From Xanthoparmelia taractica (lineage: Eukaryota > Ascomycota > Lecanoromycetes > Lecanorales > Parmeliaceae), in the NCBI GenBank assembly GCA_033085395.1, contig MU853188.1, forward strand, positions 124,001 to 188,000: a stretch of 64,000 nt of DNA, in the 5' to 3' direction. Shown here in pieces: positions 21,914 to 32,247 of the stretch (its first letter is position 1; each line of letters starts with the position of its first letter). A model generated the notes under the pieces. The model saw nothing but the letters and a program-made list of their open reading frames with translations, had not been told where the DNA came from and did no database searches. The position numbers and the translations under genes are program-made.

Positions 21914-22684
21914 TCTCGCGATACAGTGAGAATCAAGGGTGTCTGATACTGACGGAGTCCCGGGGCCAGATAAGTATCAATGGCCTCTCCTTCTCCTGCT
22001 GTCATATTTGCTGCTGTCATATTCGTTCTGTCATCTTGTTTCTGTCATCATCTTTGCATGTATGTATCACGCCAGAAGGGTGTTTAAAATTCATTTTCCG
22101 GAATGACTCAGCAGAATTTCTGAGTGTCTGCACAGAACTGGAGAATCCTTGGCAGGGTTTCTTGATAAATAATCATATGGAAGTACTACCTTAGTTGTGT
22201 TGCGGTTATCCTAGCCCTAGGAAATGGCCCTTCTTTTTCCATATATATAAAAGGCCACAGTAATAGCCTTAAGTACTACTATTTTCATAGGTTGTTACGC
22301 TTCCAGACCTTTATTCATTTGGTGATAACTCGCAACCAGTCTGCGCACGAAGAGTGATCTTTGTGCTGAAATTCTACGATTCTATTTCTCCTACAAGAAC
22401 ACATAACGACGAGATTATGCCATCATGGCCCATCTACAATGCAATCTGATTCGTCGTCCGTGTATCCCTATACCCTTTTCTTATTGGTACTTGATCATTG
22501 GCCCGGCTGCACGAGTAAATGCAGGCTGGGGCTTAGCTCAGGATTGCGCCTCACGCTGTGTCGGGTCGCTGCCTGATGGATATGTTCGATTGTCCCTCAA
22601 CTGCACCGTACACAGCGCTGAATACCACACGTAAATGAAAGTTCGAAGCTGATAACGAGTCTGAACCGGGACATATCACATCTC
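21914..22684. promoter_or_regulatory. Divergent intergenic region between MET2 and the ankyrin gene
   Basis: The two genes are transcribed away from each other, so this stretch of about 770 bases must contain both promoters. A TATATATAAAA segment lies at about 22242-22252. No specific factor site was identified. Small open frames inside it show no family features. Confidence 0.5.
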
Positions 22685-25600
22685 ATGGAAGCGGCAGTGA
22701 CTTTTGTCGGCTTTGCCGCCAGCCTCGTTACCCTCATCGCTGTTGTTGGAGACAGCGCTCAGACAGTACACACCCTCTGGACCAATTTTCGAGACTCGCC
22801 CACCAACCTCAAGCGATTAAGCCATGCAATAGCGGAAAATGAAGCTCTGCTCAAAGACATGCAAGCCGTTAGTGACGCCTACGAACGAGTGGGCATCCCC
22901 GAGAGCCTGCTATCACGATGGAAGTCGACATCTACTAGTGTCTGCAATGACTTCAGAGAACTTAACCTGGAGATGTCCAAGATTTTAGAGTGTACTAAAG
23001 GCAGCGAAATAACGAGAAGGCATCTCCGAAGGCGCGTCAGGCACTTCTTTTCTGAAAAGGCCCTGGAAAGTCGGTGCCAGCAATTGTTAACGCACAAGGC
23101 CGATATGGGCTATATTCACTTGCTGATGCACAGGTAATTTAATCTTTGTCACTATGAGCGCTGTGTTAATCCTTGTGATTCAGCTCGTACACTATTCAGA
23201 TTGGAGAGAAGCTTCAGTCCTTTGGGCAAATGCTCGAGACATCGCGGCAAGAACATCTGTCCAAGCTGACGGGACTGCAAGATTCACTGCAGGCTACTCA
23301 GACTGATTTGGTGCAGGCCGTTCAATCGGAACTGGGCAGATTTAAAAATCCCTGGGCTATTGAGCAAGCCTTCAACATCGTTACAGACCAGCCCATTGTT
23401 CGTAAAAGGCATTCTCGTCCAAGCGTGGAAAATCCCGAGCTCTCTCTCTATTGCTCTAAGGTTATCGACAGTCGGAATCCATGGTACCGCGGTTCCAGTT
23501 CCAGCGGACTCGTCTATGCAGTTGAATGGCATTCACGCAAGTATCATTTTGCCATTGGAAGCTTGCAAGTAGAGCATGTCGAGAGCATTGATGTTGAAAT
23601 AAACGAGGGAGAAGCTGCTTTTGCGCAACTTGTGTCCTGTCGGTCAAAGAGGATCAGGTTCGTTTTCCAACCACCGCCCTGGTTCTCCAGTCTTATTATG
23701 AAAATCGACATCGCGATGCAAATTGCACGTCACGGCTGCACACCGTCTATTACATGGGGCCCTCTCCCTACTGGGAGGCGTCTAGAGCCGCTCGTGGACG
23801 AGCTACATCATATTAGTAACCTCAATCTGGACCGGAGATTGCGTGCAATTGCGGAGATTGGCAAGCTAGATTATGTCTTTGAGGTATGATATCCCTCATA
23901 CCATGCGAAATTCTGTCAATGAAGCTCATCCAAGGGCACCTAGGACATCGTATCTTATTGCTTGGGTATTGTGTCATCTTCGGATGGGAGGCTTTCACAA
24001 AAGCAACGTGATGCTAGACCAATTGCAGACGCGCTGGAGCAAGGACATATCTCACTCCCTGGGGGAGAAGTAGGCAGGTAACTGGACATAGATACCAATT
24101 CAAGATCGACGACTTTCTAACCACTGTGTAGCCGGTTCCTCACCAAGATCATCATTCGCATTGAAGGGATCAAGGATTCTAAACCCCCGGATGGCGAGCC
24201 CTCTCGAGCTAATGTTCATCATCCGCCGTGTAAAGCGAGCGTCTTGGATTCTGATGACATACTCTTAAACAGGGCTCGTGGCTATTTGTCAGAAACTCAG
24301 AGAGCCATCATGCTAACCTCAAACTTGATGGGCGCGGGAGCACAGTTACCAGCCTCCATCGACTTTACTTCTATCTTGATGAGTGACCACGGTCTCTGGT
24401 ACCTTCAGAGTGTCTGTCCCAACTTCGACATTACAGAGATCGGAAATCTATCGCCACCTAGCCAATGGATATTTGCGTGCTTAGTGAGGACCGTGTCATC
24501 TTGTTACGAGAGCGTCTCCCGTCAGCTCCAGGGTTTTCCAGTCAATGCGTTGCAGTTTTATATCAGTGCTGAGCGCCTCACCGACGAGATCAATAGAGCG
24601 CACGAATCTCTTCGCCATCGCTTTCTCTTAAGCTTAAGCGTTGGCGGATCTATGTCAATGCTAGAAGCTCTGCTTTTCCATGGGCTCTTACTAGGAGACC
24701 TCTCGACGTATTACTTTGAAAAGGCTACAAAACGAGGACGCTCGGACATGGCTTTCCTTTTGTTGGATTACGGAGCTTGTCTATCACTAGAAACATCAAC
24801 TCGACTTCTTGAACACACGAAAACCAACTCGAAAACCCAGCTTCTCGATTCAAGCAAGTCAGAGTCTTTCTGTCACTTCTTGGAGCGGGCATTGAAATTG
24901 ATCGGCCCATTGCAAGAGCTTGATGATGAGCAAGCCATCTTTGAAAGCCTGATCCGGATATTTCAGACAGCGCTCCTTCAGTCAAAGTCACAGCACATCA
25001 GATATAGCAGATCAAGCAGCGATGATTATATCCCCAACAAAATTGTGCGATTACTGCTCGAAGCTGGTCTATTTCGTGATTCGAAGCTTCCTGCACGCTT
25101 TTGGTCATGCAACCTCCGCTTCCTGACCAACGAGAATATCGACGAATCCCCATTGACACTTGCAGTATACGTGCGTAACGTATATGCCATTAAGCTTCTT
25201 CTCAGGAATGGTTATGATGTGAACGAACTTCATCACTATAGTAGAAGTATTGAAGATTGCAGTTGTATGGAAAACAAGGGCACTCCTCTCACATACGCAA
25301 TATGGCTTGGTTTCACGGAAGTTGTGACTGTCCTGCTGGAAGCAGGAGCAGACGTCATCAAATCGGGGCCACAGGGTCAGACAGCACTTGGAATGGCTAA
25401 GAGATGTGTTTCACCTTCAATTGCCAAAGGACTACCTGGCCGTGCCAAAGATAGCGGTCTGGAGGACTGTGAAGATGAAATAGGCTCTCGCGATCGAATC
25501 TTCACTATGGTCTGCGCCCATCTAAAAATAAAACAAGGCAAGGGGAACGAGGATGATATAGATGCAACTTATGAAGATTTTTTTTGGGGTTCAAGGTTGC

Positions 25601-26728
25601 GATTTGCAGGTATACTGGTTGCTTATTTTGATCTGGCCAGAAGTGAGCTAATCGATTACAGATCACCACCCGCCAACCCCTCGCTACTGGGGGAGACACA
25701 CATTTTGTGCTTACTGCCCAGATGAGATGATGAATTCAAATTTCAAGTTCTCTTGGAATGGGTTCCGGCGTTCTACGCGGCTGTGTCCTTGTTTAGATTG
25801 CCATTTTGGTTGGTCGAGCTCTGAAAGTAAGCATTCGCCTCTTCCCGGATCATGGGAAAGGCTTTTCGCTCCCTGCAAGTGCTCTTTCGTAGGTGATAGA
25901 GATCGTGGAAGTGAGGAGACTTACCTGGGATCCGATGGTTTTCGTTGGATGAAAGGTTGTCACAGCAAAAAACTTCAAAACTGCAGATTGCGGATCTTGT
26001 ATATCAACCACATCACGGGAGAATCGACTCTGCACTGCCCCTGTGCAACCTGTTCTCCAGACTGGAAAGGCGTCCCATGCCTCACCCTAGGCATGCTCTT
26101 CGGCGAAAACGAGCCTGGCGCTTCGGACGGACAAAGCGATCCTCTGATCCCAGCTCAAGATTTAACAAGAGTGGGAATACCATGCTGGCGCCTTGGCGAC
26201 CTTTTCGGTGAGCACACAACAGAGGGTCTGGAGCTAGAAGACGACCCCGTCATACCGGCTCAAGACGTCGGTCTTGATATCTTTGACGACATGCCCGGCT
26301 TTGCACTCGCGAAAAACCATTTGATGGAGCAGGATCTACCTCGCATTCCGACGAAACAAGACCTACCTCTGGCTGCCAGCGCATCCGTGACGAATCTCAG
26401 CCACTTGCAGCAGGACCGTCGCACTGTGAAGGGCGTCCTGACCTCACTCACCACCAGATATCCCTTTTCCTCACTTCTCTCTTGCACAGCTGCATTATTC
26501 ACACGTTCCGCGGACGACTCACCATTCTCGTCTCTGGGTGAAGCTGTCGAAGCGCTCGGCGGCTTGGCACTGGCTGTGCTGCTGGTCGTTGCGTATGAAT
26601 GTGTGGGTGTGTACGTGTATCTGAAGAAGCTTCCACCGCCACCGCGCTTTTTGTCGAGGCTCGGAGTACTTGTGCTGTTGGTGGTGGTTGGGTTGCGGGT
26701 TTTAATGGGGATTTTTGGAGTGGTGTAG
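22685..26728 (+). CDS. Large ankyrin protein with STAND-like N-terminus and membrane-tail C-terminus
   Basis: Five exons: 22685-23133, 23184-23883, 23944-24077, 24132-25609 and 25662-26728. All joins keep frame and give 1,275 residues. The N-terminus (MEAAVTFVGFAASLVTLIAV) and the following coiled helices resemble the N-terminal domain of fungal STAND/NLR-type proteins (SesA/Helo-like group), but there is no P-loop or NACHT domain. Ankyrin repeats are clear near residues 760-870 (SPLTLAVYVRNVYAIKLLL, GTPLTYAIWLGFTEVVTVLL). Exon 5 encodes a Cys/His/Trp-rich region starting RYWGRHTFCAYC, then two 31-residue copies at about 1057-1087 and 1092-1122 sharing G-[VI]-P-C, L-G-x-L-F-G-E and D-P-[LV]-I-P-A-Q-D. 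Two hydrophobic helices (about 1215-1238 and 1247-1272) close the protein. I infer a signalling or incompatibility-type role, unproven. No stop or frameshift is seen. Confidence 0.8.
26069..26266 (+). repeat. Tandem coding duplication in the ankyrin gene
   Basis: Two 31-codon units at 26069-26161 and 26174-26266, 35 codons apart. Twelve or more positions are identical between them, including the G-x-P-C start, L-G-x-L-F-G-E core and I-P-A-Q-D end. The DNA has diverged enough that the duplication is not recent. Confidence 0.85.
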
Positions 26729-27465
26729 GATGTTTGCTAATTCGCTATAGTGGATCTGCGGGCTAAGGGGTCTCTCTCGTTCTGTAGCCTTCAGCCGCAG
26801 GTGGTTCGTCCATCCCTGGTGTGACTCATAGAATGCCTCATGGGCAGGGGATAAAGTTCCAGGCTAGCACCAAGCTCTGTTTATTTTATGCGGTCATAAG
26901 GAGCAGGTGGCTCTTCATTTGGTTCGATAATCTGTCAGAGCTATATATAGCATTCTTCTGTCCCGCCCAAACACTATTCCCTCTCCTGTCTTCTTACCAC
27001 GCTTATATCTAGCGAGCTATGTGTAGCATTACTCCAGCTCTATGCCGCCTATGCGTGGGAGTCCTTTCTAGCGCAGGGACACGTCTTATGGCCGAGCTGA
27101 GGTAGGTATGCTGGCCCCGGTGTTGTGTCCATCCATCTATATGCGTATTCGTTTGTGCCGGTGTGTGTATGCATGCCTTCATTTGAACGGGGACACTAAG
27201 TGCAGTGGAGTAGGGTTGTGTGGTCAGTTTTTTTATGCTATACAACATAGACGATCGATATATGATAGCAGCTGGCATGAATGATATACAATCCTAGGCC
27301 ACTAGTATTCCCCCATGCGAGCGCCCGTCGATTTTTTGAGTATCCGTGTTTTTATGCGTACAACTCCATTGGTATCATGCCGCTAACCTTGGCTTCTCGA
27401 AACCAAGTATATTACGAACGCCTCATGCATGCTCTCATAACATCATCATCCATTCACCTAAATGA
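26729..27465. other. Convergent intergenic region, no gene seen
   Basis: Lies between the stop of the ankyrin gene and the stop of the Hsm3-like gene. Only short open frames occur; none carries a motif. Confidence 0.45.
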
Positions 27466-29373
27466 TCACAGTTCTATGGTTCCAACCCGGCCTCCAGCCT
27501 CACTAGTTCCGCCCATAGGTCCCTGCGCAACCCGTCTTGCAACAGCTACCACCATCTCGTGACCCTCGCCCCGGATCTCTACCCAATCTTTGAGCTTCTG
27601 ATGCAGCTGTATAAGCACATCGTGTTTGGCAGCAGCAATCTTATATACAGCGCTCTCAACATCCCCCCGACCTCCGCCCACAAGAGTGCCGAAACTTTGG
27701 GCTGGCCTCATCAGGTACGGGCCAACTATTCCAAGAGCTGGTTGAGTCATGATGGCTTCGATGCCTGACTGTGGAAGCGATTGAGCGTGACACTTGCTCG
27801 CCAGAGCCGTTTCTGATGGAAGTTTGTATGGGGTAGAGACAGTGACTTCGGTGTCTGGGAGTGGCGACCACTTTGCCGTAATGATGGCTCCAATTAACGA
27901 AATGGCCGATAGTGCGCTCTCTTTGATCGCCACGGTACCAGCGGTAACCACGATACGTTCCCAAAAGTCCGGATGCGTTTCCATTTCCAAGTAGAATAGA
28001 GCCCTTGCAGCGGCTTGTTCTTCGGGCATACTCCCATGGCCACCGTGCAGAATGTGAGCTAATGCTGCCAAAGCGTCGGGGTTTGCGGGTTTTATGGGTA
28101 TGAAGAATAGTGGAGAAGTGTCCTGTGTGTTGGGTATGAGCATGACACGTGGGAGTGATATTAGGACCTTCAGGTCATGCTTGGGGGTCTTCCCCTGTGC
28201 CCACTGGCTCGAGGATGTGTTCTCGACTGCTTGTGTAACGCGCGAGAGGATGAGGCCCGCTGTAGGCGATGAAAGTAAGTCTTGCGGAAATGTTGAGCAG
28301 TAGGTTGAAACGTATTTAGCCGAAGAACCGTACAGGTACGTGAGGTCCAGTGAATCCTGCTTCTCGGGCTCGAGATAGTATGCCATTGAACGGGTGTGGA
28401 GTCCGTTATTTCGAAGGAATTGCAGCGCGAAAGTGTTTCCTATACCCAGATAGTTTGCATAAAATTCGATCAAGGTCATGTGCATCAGCACATCGCCCCG
28501 ATAGTCGATCATATGGTTCGCTGCAAAATGCAGCAGTCCACCGTTGACGACACCGAATCGTTGCTCGACCTCCGGTATCTGTGACGTCCTCACGGGGTTC
28601 GAGTCAATCTTTAGTAGCATATCCAGCAACCTTGCCTGAGCGATTGTCTTTTCTGACCTCGACAGTGGCCCTTCCTGCGCTGCTGTCCCGAGGCTGCAGA
28701 TTGAGAAGATGGAGCCGTATATGTCCCTATCACGAAATATTCTCCTCCACATAAGGCCTTCTTCCATGATTCCACTGTCACTCATGGTATTTTCCACTTC
28801 ATCGGCCAACAGTAACCTTACTATCACGTCATGTGCCCGCCCGGCCACTGCTGTGTCTGGAGTGCATAGCCATAACTTGATCAACGCTGCAACCACGTCG
28901 GCCTTTCCAGCCACTATATCGGTGTCGCTTTTCCGGTACGTCGCTTTCTCGAGGAGGGAAAGGACGGCGTGATTGATAGAAGGCAAGGGAGATGAAAATC
29001 CAGCTGCGAAGTCCACCAGTGGTTGGATCGCAAGTACGCGAGTGAAGTCATATCTTGTGGGCAAGATCAAGACGCTGATGAGGTTTATGGCCGGCGTAGG
29101 ATCCTGCTGTAGTGTAGGGAGGTCCGAAATTTCGTTGAGCAGTGTATCTCGCCATGACTCTTCAATCAGTTCTGATAGCTCACTATTAGTATATACATGA
29201 TCCAGGGGGGAAGAGCCCCATGGGATTGGGCCAAACCTTGAAAACAGACGGCACATACCAGTAACTTGCCTGCCAACCTGTTCCAGTAGCTTTTGATTCA
29301 GAGGTTTGGCAGGATCATTTCGTACTTCTAGCAGATGAGAATGCACTTGGACTAAAAGCGCTGGAAGCGCCAT
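27466..29373 (-). CDS. Hsm3/PSMD5-like helical-repeat protein (probable proteasome assembly chaperone)
   Basis: Single-exon gene of 635 residues. It is almost entirely helical, with HEAT/ARM-like repeats and no signal peptide or membrane segment. Recognisable segments are PTPAINLISVLILPTRYD, LMWRRIFRDRDIYGSIFSIC, KTIAQARLLDMLLKID and GLLHFAANHMIDYRGD, LMHMTLIEFYANYL. These agree with my recollection of filamentous-fungal proteins annotated as DNA mismatch repair protein HSM3. Yeast Hsm3 and animal PSMD5/S5b are chaperones that hold the Rpt ATPase base during 26S proteasome assembly; the mismatch-repair name comes from a genetic phenotype. The assignment rests on remembered family sequence, as no short catalytic motif exists to test. 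It is divergent from RPC31 with 356 bases between starts. Confidence 0.65.
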   Translation of the reverse strand: MALPALLVQVHSHLLEVRNDPAKPLNQKLLEQVGRQVTGMCRLFSRFGPIPWGSSPLDHVYTNSELSELIEESWRDTLLNEISDLPTLQQDPTPAINLISVLILPTRYDFTRVLAIQPLVDFAAGFSSPLPSINHAVLSLLEKATYRKSDTDIVAGKADVVAALIKLWLCTPDTAVAGRAHDVIVRLLLADEVENTMSDSGIMEEGLMWRRIFRDRDIYGSIFSICSLGTAAQEGPLSRSEKTIAQARLLDMLLKIDSNPVRTSQIPEVEQRFGVVNGGLLHFAANHMIDYRGDVLMHMTLIEFYANYLGIGNTFALQFLRNNGLHTRSMAYYLEPEKQDSLDLTYLYGSSAKYVSTYCSTFPQDLLSSPTAGLILSRVTQAVENTSSSQWAQGKTPKHDLKVLISLPRVMLIPNTQDTSPLFFIPIKPANPDALAALAHILHGGHGSMPEEQAAARALFYLEMETHPDFWERIVVTAGTVAIKESALSAISLIGAIITAKWSPLPDTEVTVSTPYKLPSETALASKCHAQSLPQSGIEAIMTQPALGIVGPYLMRPAQSFGTLVGGGRGDVESAVYKIAAAKHDVLIQLHQKLKDWVEIRGEGHEMVVAVARRVAQGPMGGTSEAGGRVGTIEL

Positions 29374-29729
29374 GCCGCGTTTGCGTCACGGTTTGGTGAC
29401 GAGTAGATGGTTTGAGGAAAAGATCCGGTATCAACACAATCGAGGTCGTCCTTCGCAAAACAGCCACCAATCGAGATGTGACAACCAGCGTGAAAGTCAA
29501 CGAGTCGTGACCATCAGCATAGGCCGAGCTCTTATACACATTACTGGACATTCGAAGAGATGCCGAACACGATATACAAAAATCAGGGCTTGGTGTCTTC
29601 TCCGCCAAGATGAAACCAGTGAGTCAATTCCAAACGTCCCCGACCCCGCTACGTTGTATGAAAGAAACCTGCGCTGAATGCTGCTGAAACCTCCCAAGCT
29701 ACAGCAACTGCAAGAAGAACTTATACCAC
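29374..29729. promoter_or_regulatory. Shared bidirectional promoter region, Hsm3-like / RPC31
   Basis: Only 356 bases separate the two divergent start codons, so both promoters and 5' leaders must lie here. Short open frames in it are not supported as genes. No defined factor site was identified. Confidence 0.55.
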
Positions 29730-30575
29730 ATGGCTGGAGCTGCCAGAGCAAGACAAGGCCCCCGCATCAAGAAAGAAGGCAAAGCCGACCTCTACAGAAT
29801 CGGCGGAGTAGACCTACCTTGGGATCCCGAGCTCGATCTTGACAAGCCCAAGCCCACCCCTCTATACCCTGTACTGAGCTCTCCAATCATCTTCTCTTTT
29901 CGGTACCCCCACTGACACATCTCCTCAGGCCTTCAAAGTCCCCAAGCCAAAACCCTTGACCGAGAAAGAGAAATCCCAAATCGCCTGCTTCCGTCAACTG
30001 CGAGAAAGCATCAAAAACGGCCCTCTCTACACAGTACTTGGGGACAATGCCCGAGTGGGCAAGTCGGGGAAAACGTCTGCTGCGGCGGCCTTCAATCCGT
30101 TTGAGGGCATGCCCAAATACAGTCAGAGGTATACGAAGAAGAAGAGGATGATCCCCAAACTGGATACCAGACCCTACGGTTCGTTTACTGCTACGAAGGT
30201 AGAGAAGCGGGAATAAGTAAGGTGCTGAGGGGCTTTTCAGTGCTCAAATTCTTCCCAAAAGAACTCTGGTCGACCATCGATCCCACCGCCACCGAAACCA
30301 ACGGCGTCATCAGTACCGATACCAAAGGCAAGTCCTTACAGATTTCGGGCTATGAGAGAGATGCCGATCTGTCGGAGGACGAGGAAGATGCGAAGGAAGA
30401 GAGAGACCCGGACGACGAGGATATGGCGGATGAAGAAGAGGTGGATGATGAATTTGATGACGACGAGGACGGTGGGGATTATAACGCGGAGCAGTACTTT
30501 GATGACGGAGGAGATGACGCCGGGGACGACTATGATGCTGGTGGCGATGGAGGGGGTGGTAGTTACGAAGAGTGA
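29730..30575 (+). CDS. RPC31: DNA-directed RNA polymerase III subunit Rpc31 (RPC7)
   Basis: Three exons, 29730-29870, 29929-30178 and 30241-30575, joined in frame to give 241 residues. The diagnostic segment FNPFEGMPKYSQRYTKKKR, then PKLDTRPY, is followed across the second intron by LKFFPKELWSTIDP, which is the conserved block of the Rpc31/RPC7 family. The last about 80 residues are an Asp/Glu/Gly-rich acidic tail with DDEFDDDED and similar runs, also typical. The subunit belongs to the Rpc31-Rpc34-Rpc82 subcomplex, which helps Pol III open promoters at tRNA and 5S genes; it acts in the nucleus. The N-terminus is rich in Gly, Arg and Ala. The coding sequence has no disruption. Confidence 0.92.
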
Positions 30576-30769
30576 TGGTCTTGGAGTATTTATATTTTTG
30601 GTTCAAGATGCATGCGAGAAGTCGAATCTGCTGCAGCACCTGGCACTGGAGCGAAGATACCCTTGCTAATATCATGATTCAATACTTGTTCTAGGTACAC
30701 GTTCCCCTGCCTGAACGCCTGTCTTCAGAGCCCAGAGCAGCAAATACGCTTCTATGATGCCAACAGTGA

Positions 30770-31819
30770 TCAGAAATGCTCAGAGAACCTCGAGACTCGA
30801 TACCCACTGCCATCAACAGGTCCTCCTCTCGCACCACCCTTTCTCCTCTCGAACGTGGATCCCTCAAGCCCCTTGGTCCAGACCCCATGACGCCAACTGG
30901 GCGTATTACTGCCAATAGTCCGGCCCATATCACTCAATCCAGCTCGACGCACCTCTTGGCCCCAGTATCCACCATGAAGCCCCTCCGCTGGCCCCGACAA
31001 AGATCCCCACGAAGCCCGGCTTGCCTTTCCCAACAACATATCCCTCATCACATCCCTACTCTTGACCCTAGATTCATTCGCTTCCTCCTTCCCCACACTA
31101 CCACCCATCTACACTACCTTAAGCCTTCTCCTCCCCTCATCCCCTACCCCATTCACCTCCAATACACTCCTCTCCCTCTCCCTCTCCCTCTCCCTCTCCC
31201 TCTCCCTCTCCCTCTCCCTCTCCCTCTCCCTCTCCCTCTCCCTCTTTCTCTTCCTCTTCCTCTTCCCTCCCAACCCCCCCTTCCCCGATCCAGAGCACTC
31301 AGACTCCTCCGACTCGTCAACAAAAACATCATTATCACTATCGCTTTCACGTGATTCATCACCCGAGTGCACAGGAGTCGGTCGCGGCGCGCGGGGTCTT
31401 GGGAATGTGTCCTCGCTGTCTGAGTCTGCGTCTTCTTTTTCGAAGGGATAGAGGGCGTAGGCGTCGAGGAGGCGCTGACGGGCTTCTGTGGCTGCTTTTC
31501 GTTGGGGTCGGGGGTGTGTTGGTGGTGGGGGAGACGGAGGGGGTGTGGTTGGGGAGGGGGAGGAGGAGAAGGAGGAGGAGGAGGTGGGGGTGGGGGGCGA
31601 CGAGGAGGGTTGTTGGGAGAGTTGTATGGAGGGTTTTGTTGTTGTCGTTGTTGTTGTTGTTGGGTGATGTAGGTCGTGTGGTGTGAGATGTGGACGCTTA
31701 GGGAGCGTAGCTTCAGCAGGCATCTTTTCTTGCTTGGCAAACGGGGATTGCGAGTGGGCAAAGTGGATTTCTGCGATGGTTGTGAGGCTGCTGGTTTCTT
31801 GAATGAGGGGGAGCTCCAT
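30770..31819 (-). CDS. Low-complexity hypothetical protein with Arg-Glu repeat
   Basis: Minus-strand open frame 31819-31109 encodes 236 residues: a Thr/Pro/Ser-rich first half, a conserved-looking centre (RKAATEARQRLLDAYALYPFEKEDADSDSEDTF, given here as a region near 110-145), an acidic Ser/Asp stretch, KRKRKRK, then about thirteen Arg-Glu pairs. A second frame, 31108-30770, continues on the same strand and could be joined by a short intron beginning at GTAGTG near the stop of the first; that join is a guess. The start could also be the later Met at about 31723. I do not recognise a family. The central segment without strong base skew is the best argument that this is a gene rather than a by-product of simple sequence. 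Confidence 0.4.
31171..31245. repeat. (CTCTCC)n hexanucleotide tract
   Basis: About 12.5 perfect copies of a six-base unit, then degenerate CTTCCT copies to about 31268. On the minus strand the unit GAGAGG encodes alternating Arg and Glu in the open frame listed above; its length is likely variable between strains. Confidence 0.95.
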
Positions 31820-31911
31820 TGGGGGAAGGAAGGCCTGCCATTATCTGTATAAAAAAAATAGTTGTGAAGTGATTGAAACGCGATGGAGAATGGGCAAGAA
31901 TATGAGACATT

Positions 31912-31913
31912 GA

Positions 31914-31944
<31 letters not shown>
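31912..31944. repeat. (GAAA)n microsatellite
   Basis: About eight perfect tetranucleotide copies, followed by a G run. Confidence 0.95.
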
Positions 31945-32010
31945 GGGGGTTTCAGATTGTCCTACGGCCTCAGCTGCGTGGTGCCGTGGTTTCTTGCAGA
32001 CGGGCAGGAG

Positions 32011-32034
32011 ATGGATGGATGGATGGATGGATGG
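32011..32034. repeat. (ATGG)6 microsatellite
   Basis: Six perfect copies of ATGG. Confidence 0.95.
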
Positions 32035-32247
32035 ACAAAGGCTTGTAGAAACAGGTTGTGTTTGTCGTTTCAGACGCAATGCGACTATTTTTATGTCAGG
32101 CAAACTTTCGTGGTTGAGTGTTTCAGATTTGTCCTTGAATGATGTTTAGAGCTTTGCGTTTGAATAGCAGTCTGAAGAGTGATTGCTAAAATGCCTTTGT
32201 TCTTAAGTGCGTGTATACTCAAAATTTTCAACCGTGTTTAGGCCTTT

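Noticed and set aside
31153..32103. Long alternative minus-strand frame of 316 codons ending in Gly-Arg repeats
   Set aside because: It is another frame of the same simple repeats; the Arg-Glu frame has the better central sequence, and this one lacks any non-repetitive conserved segment.
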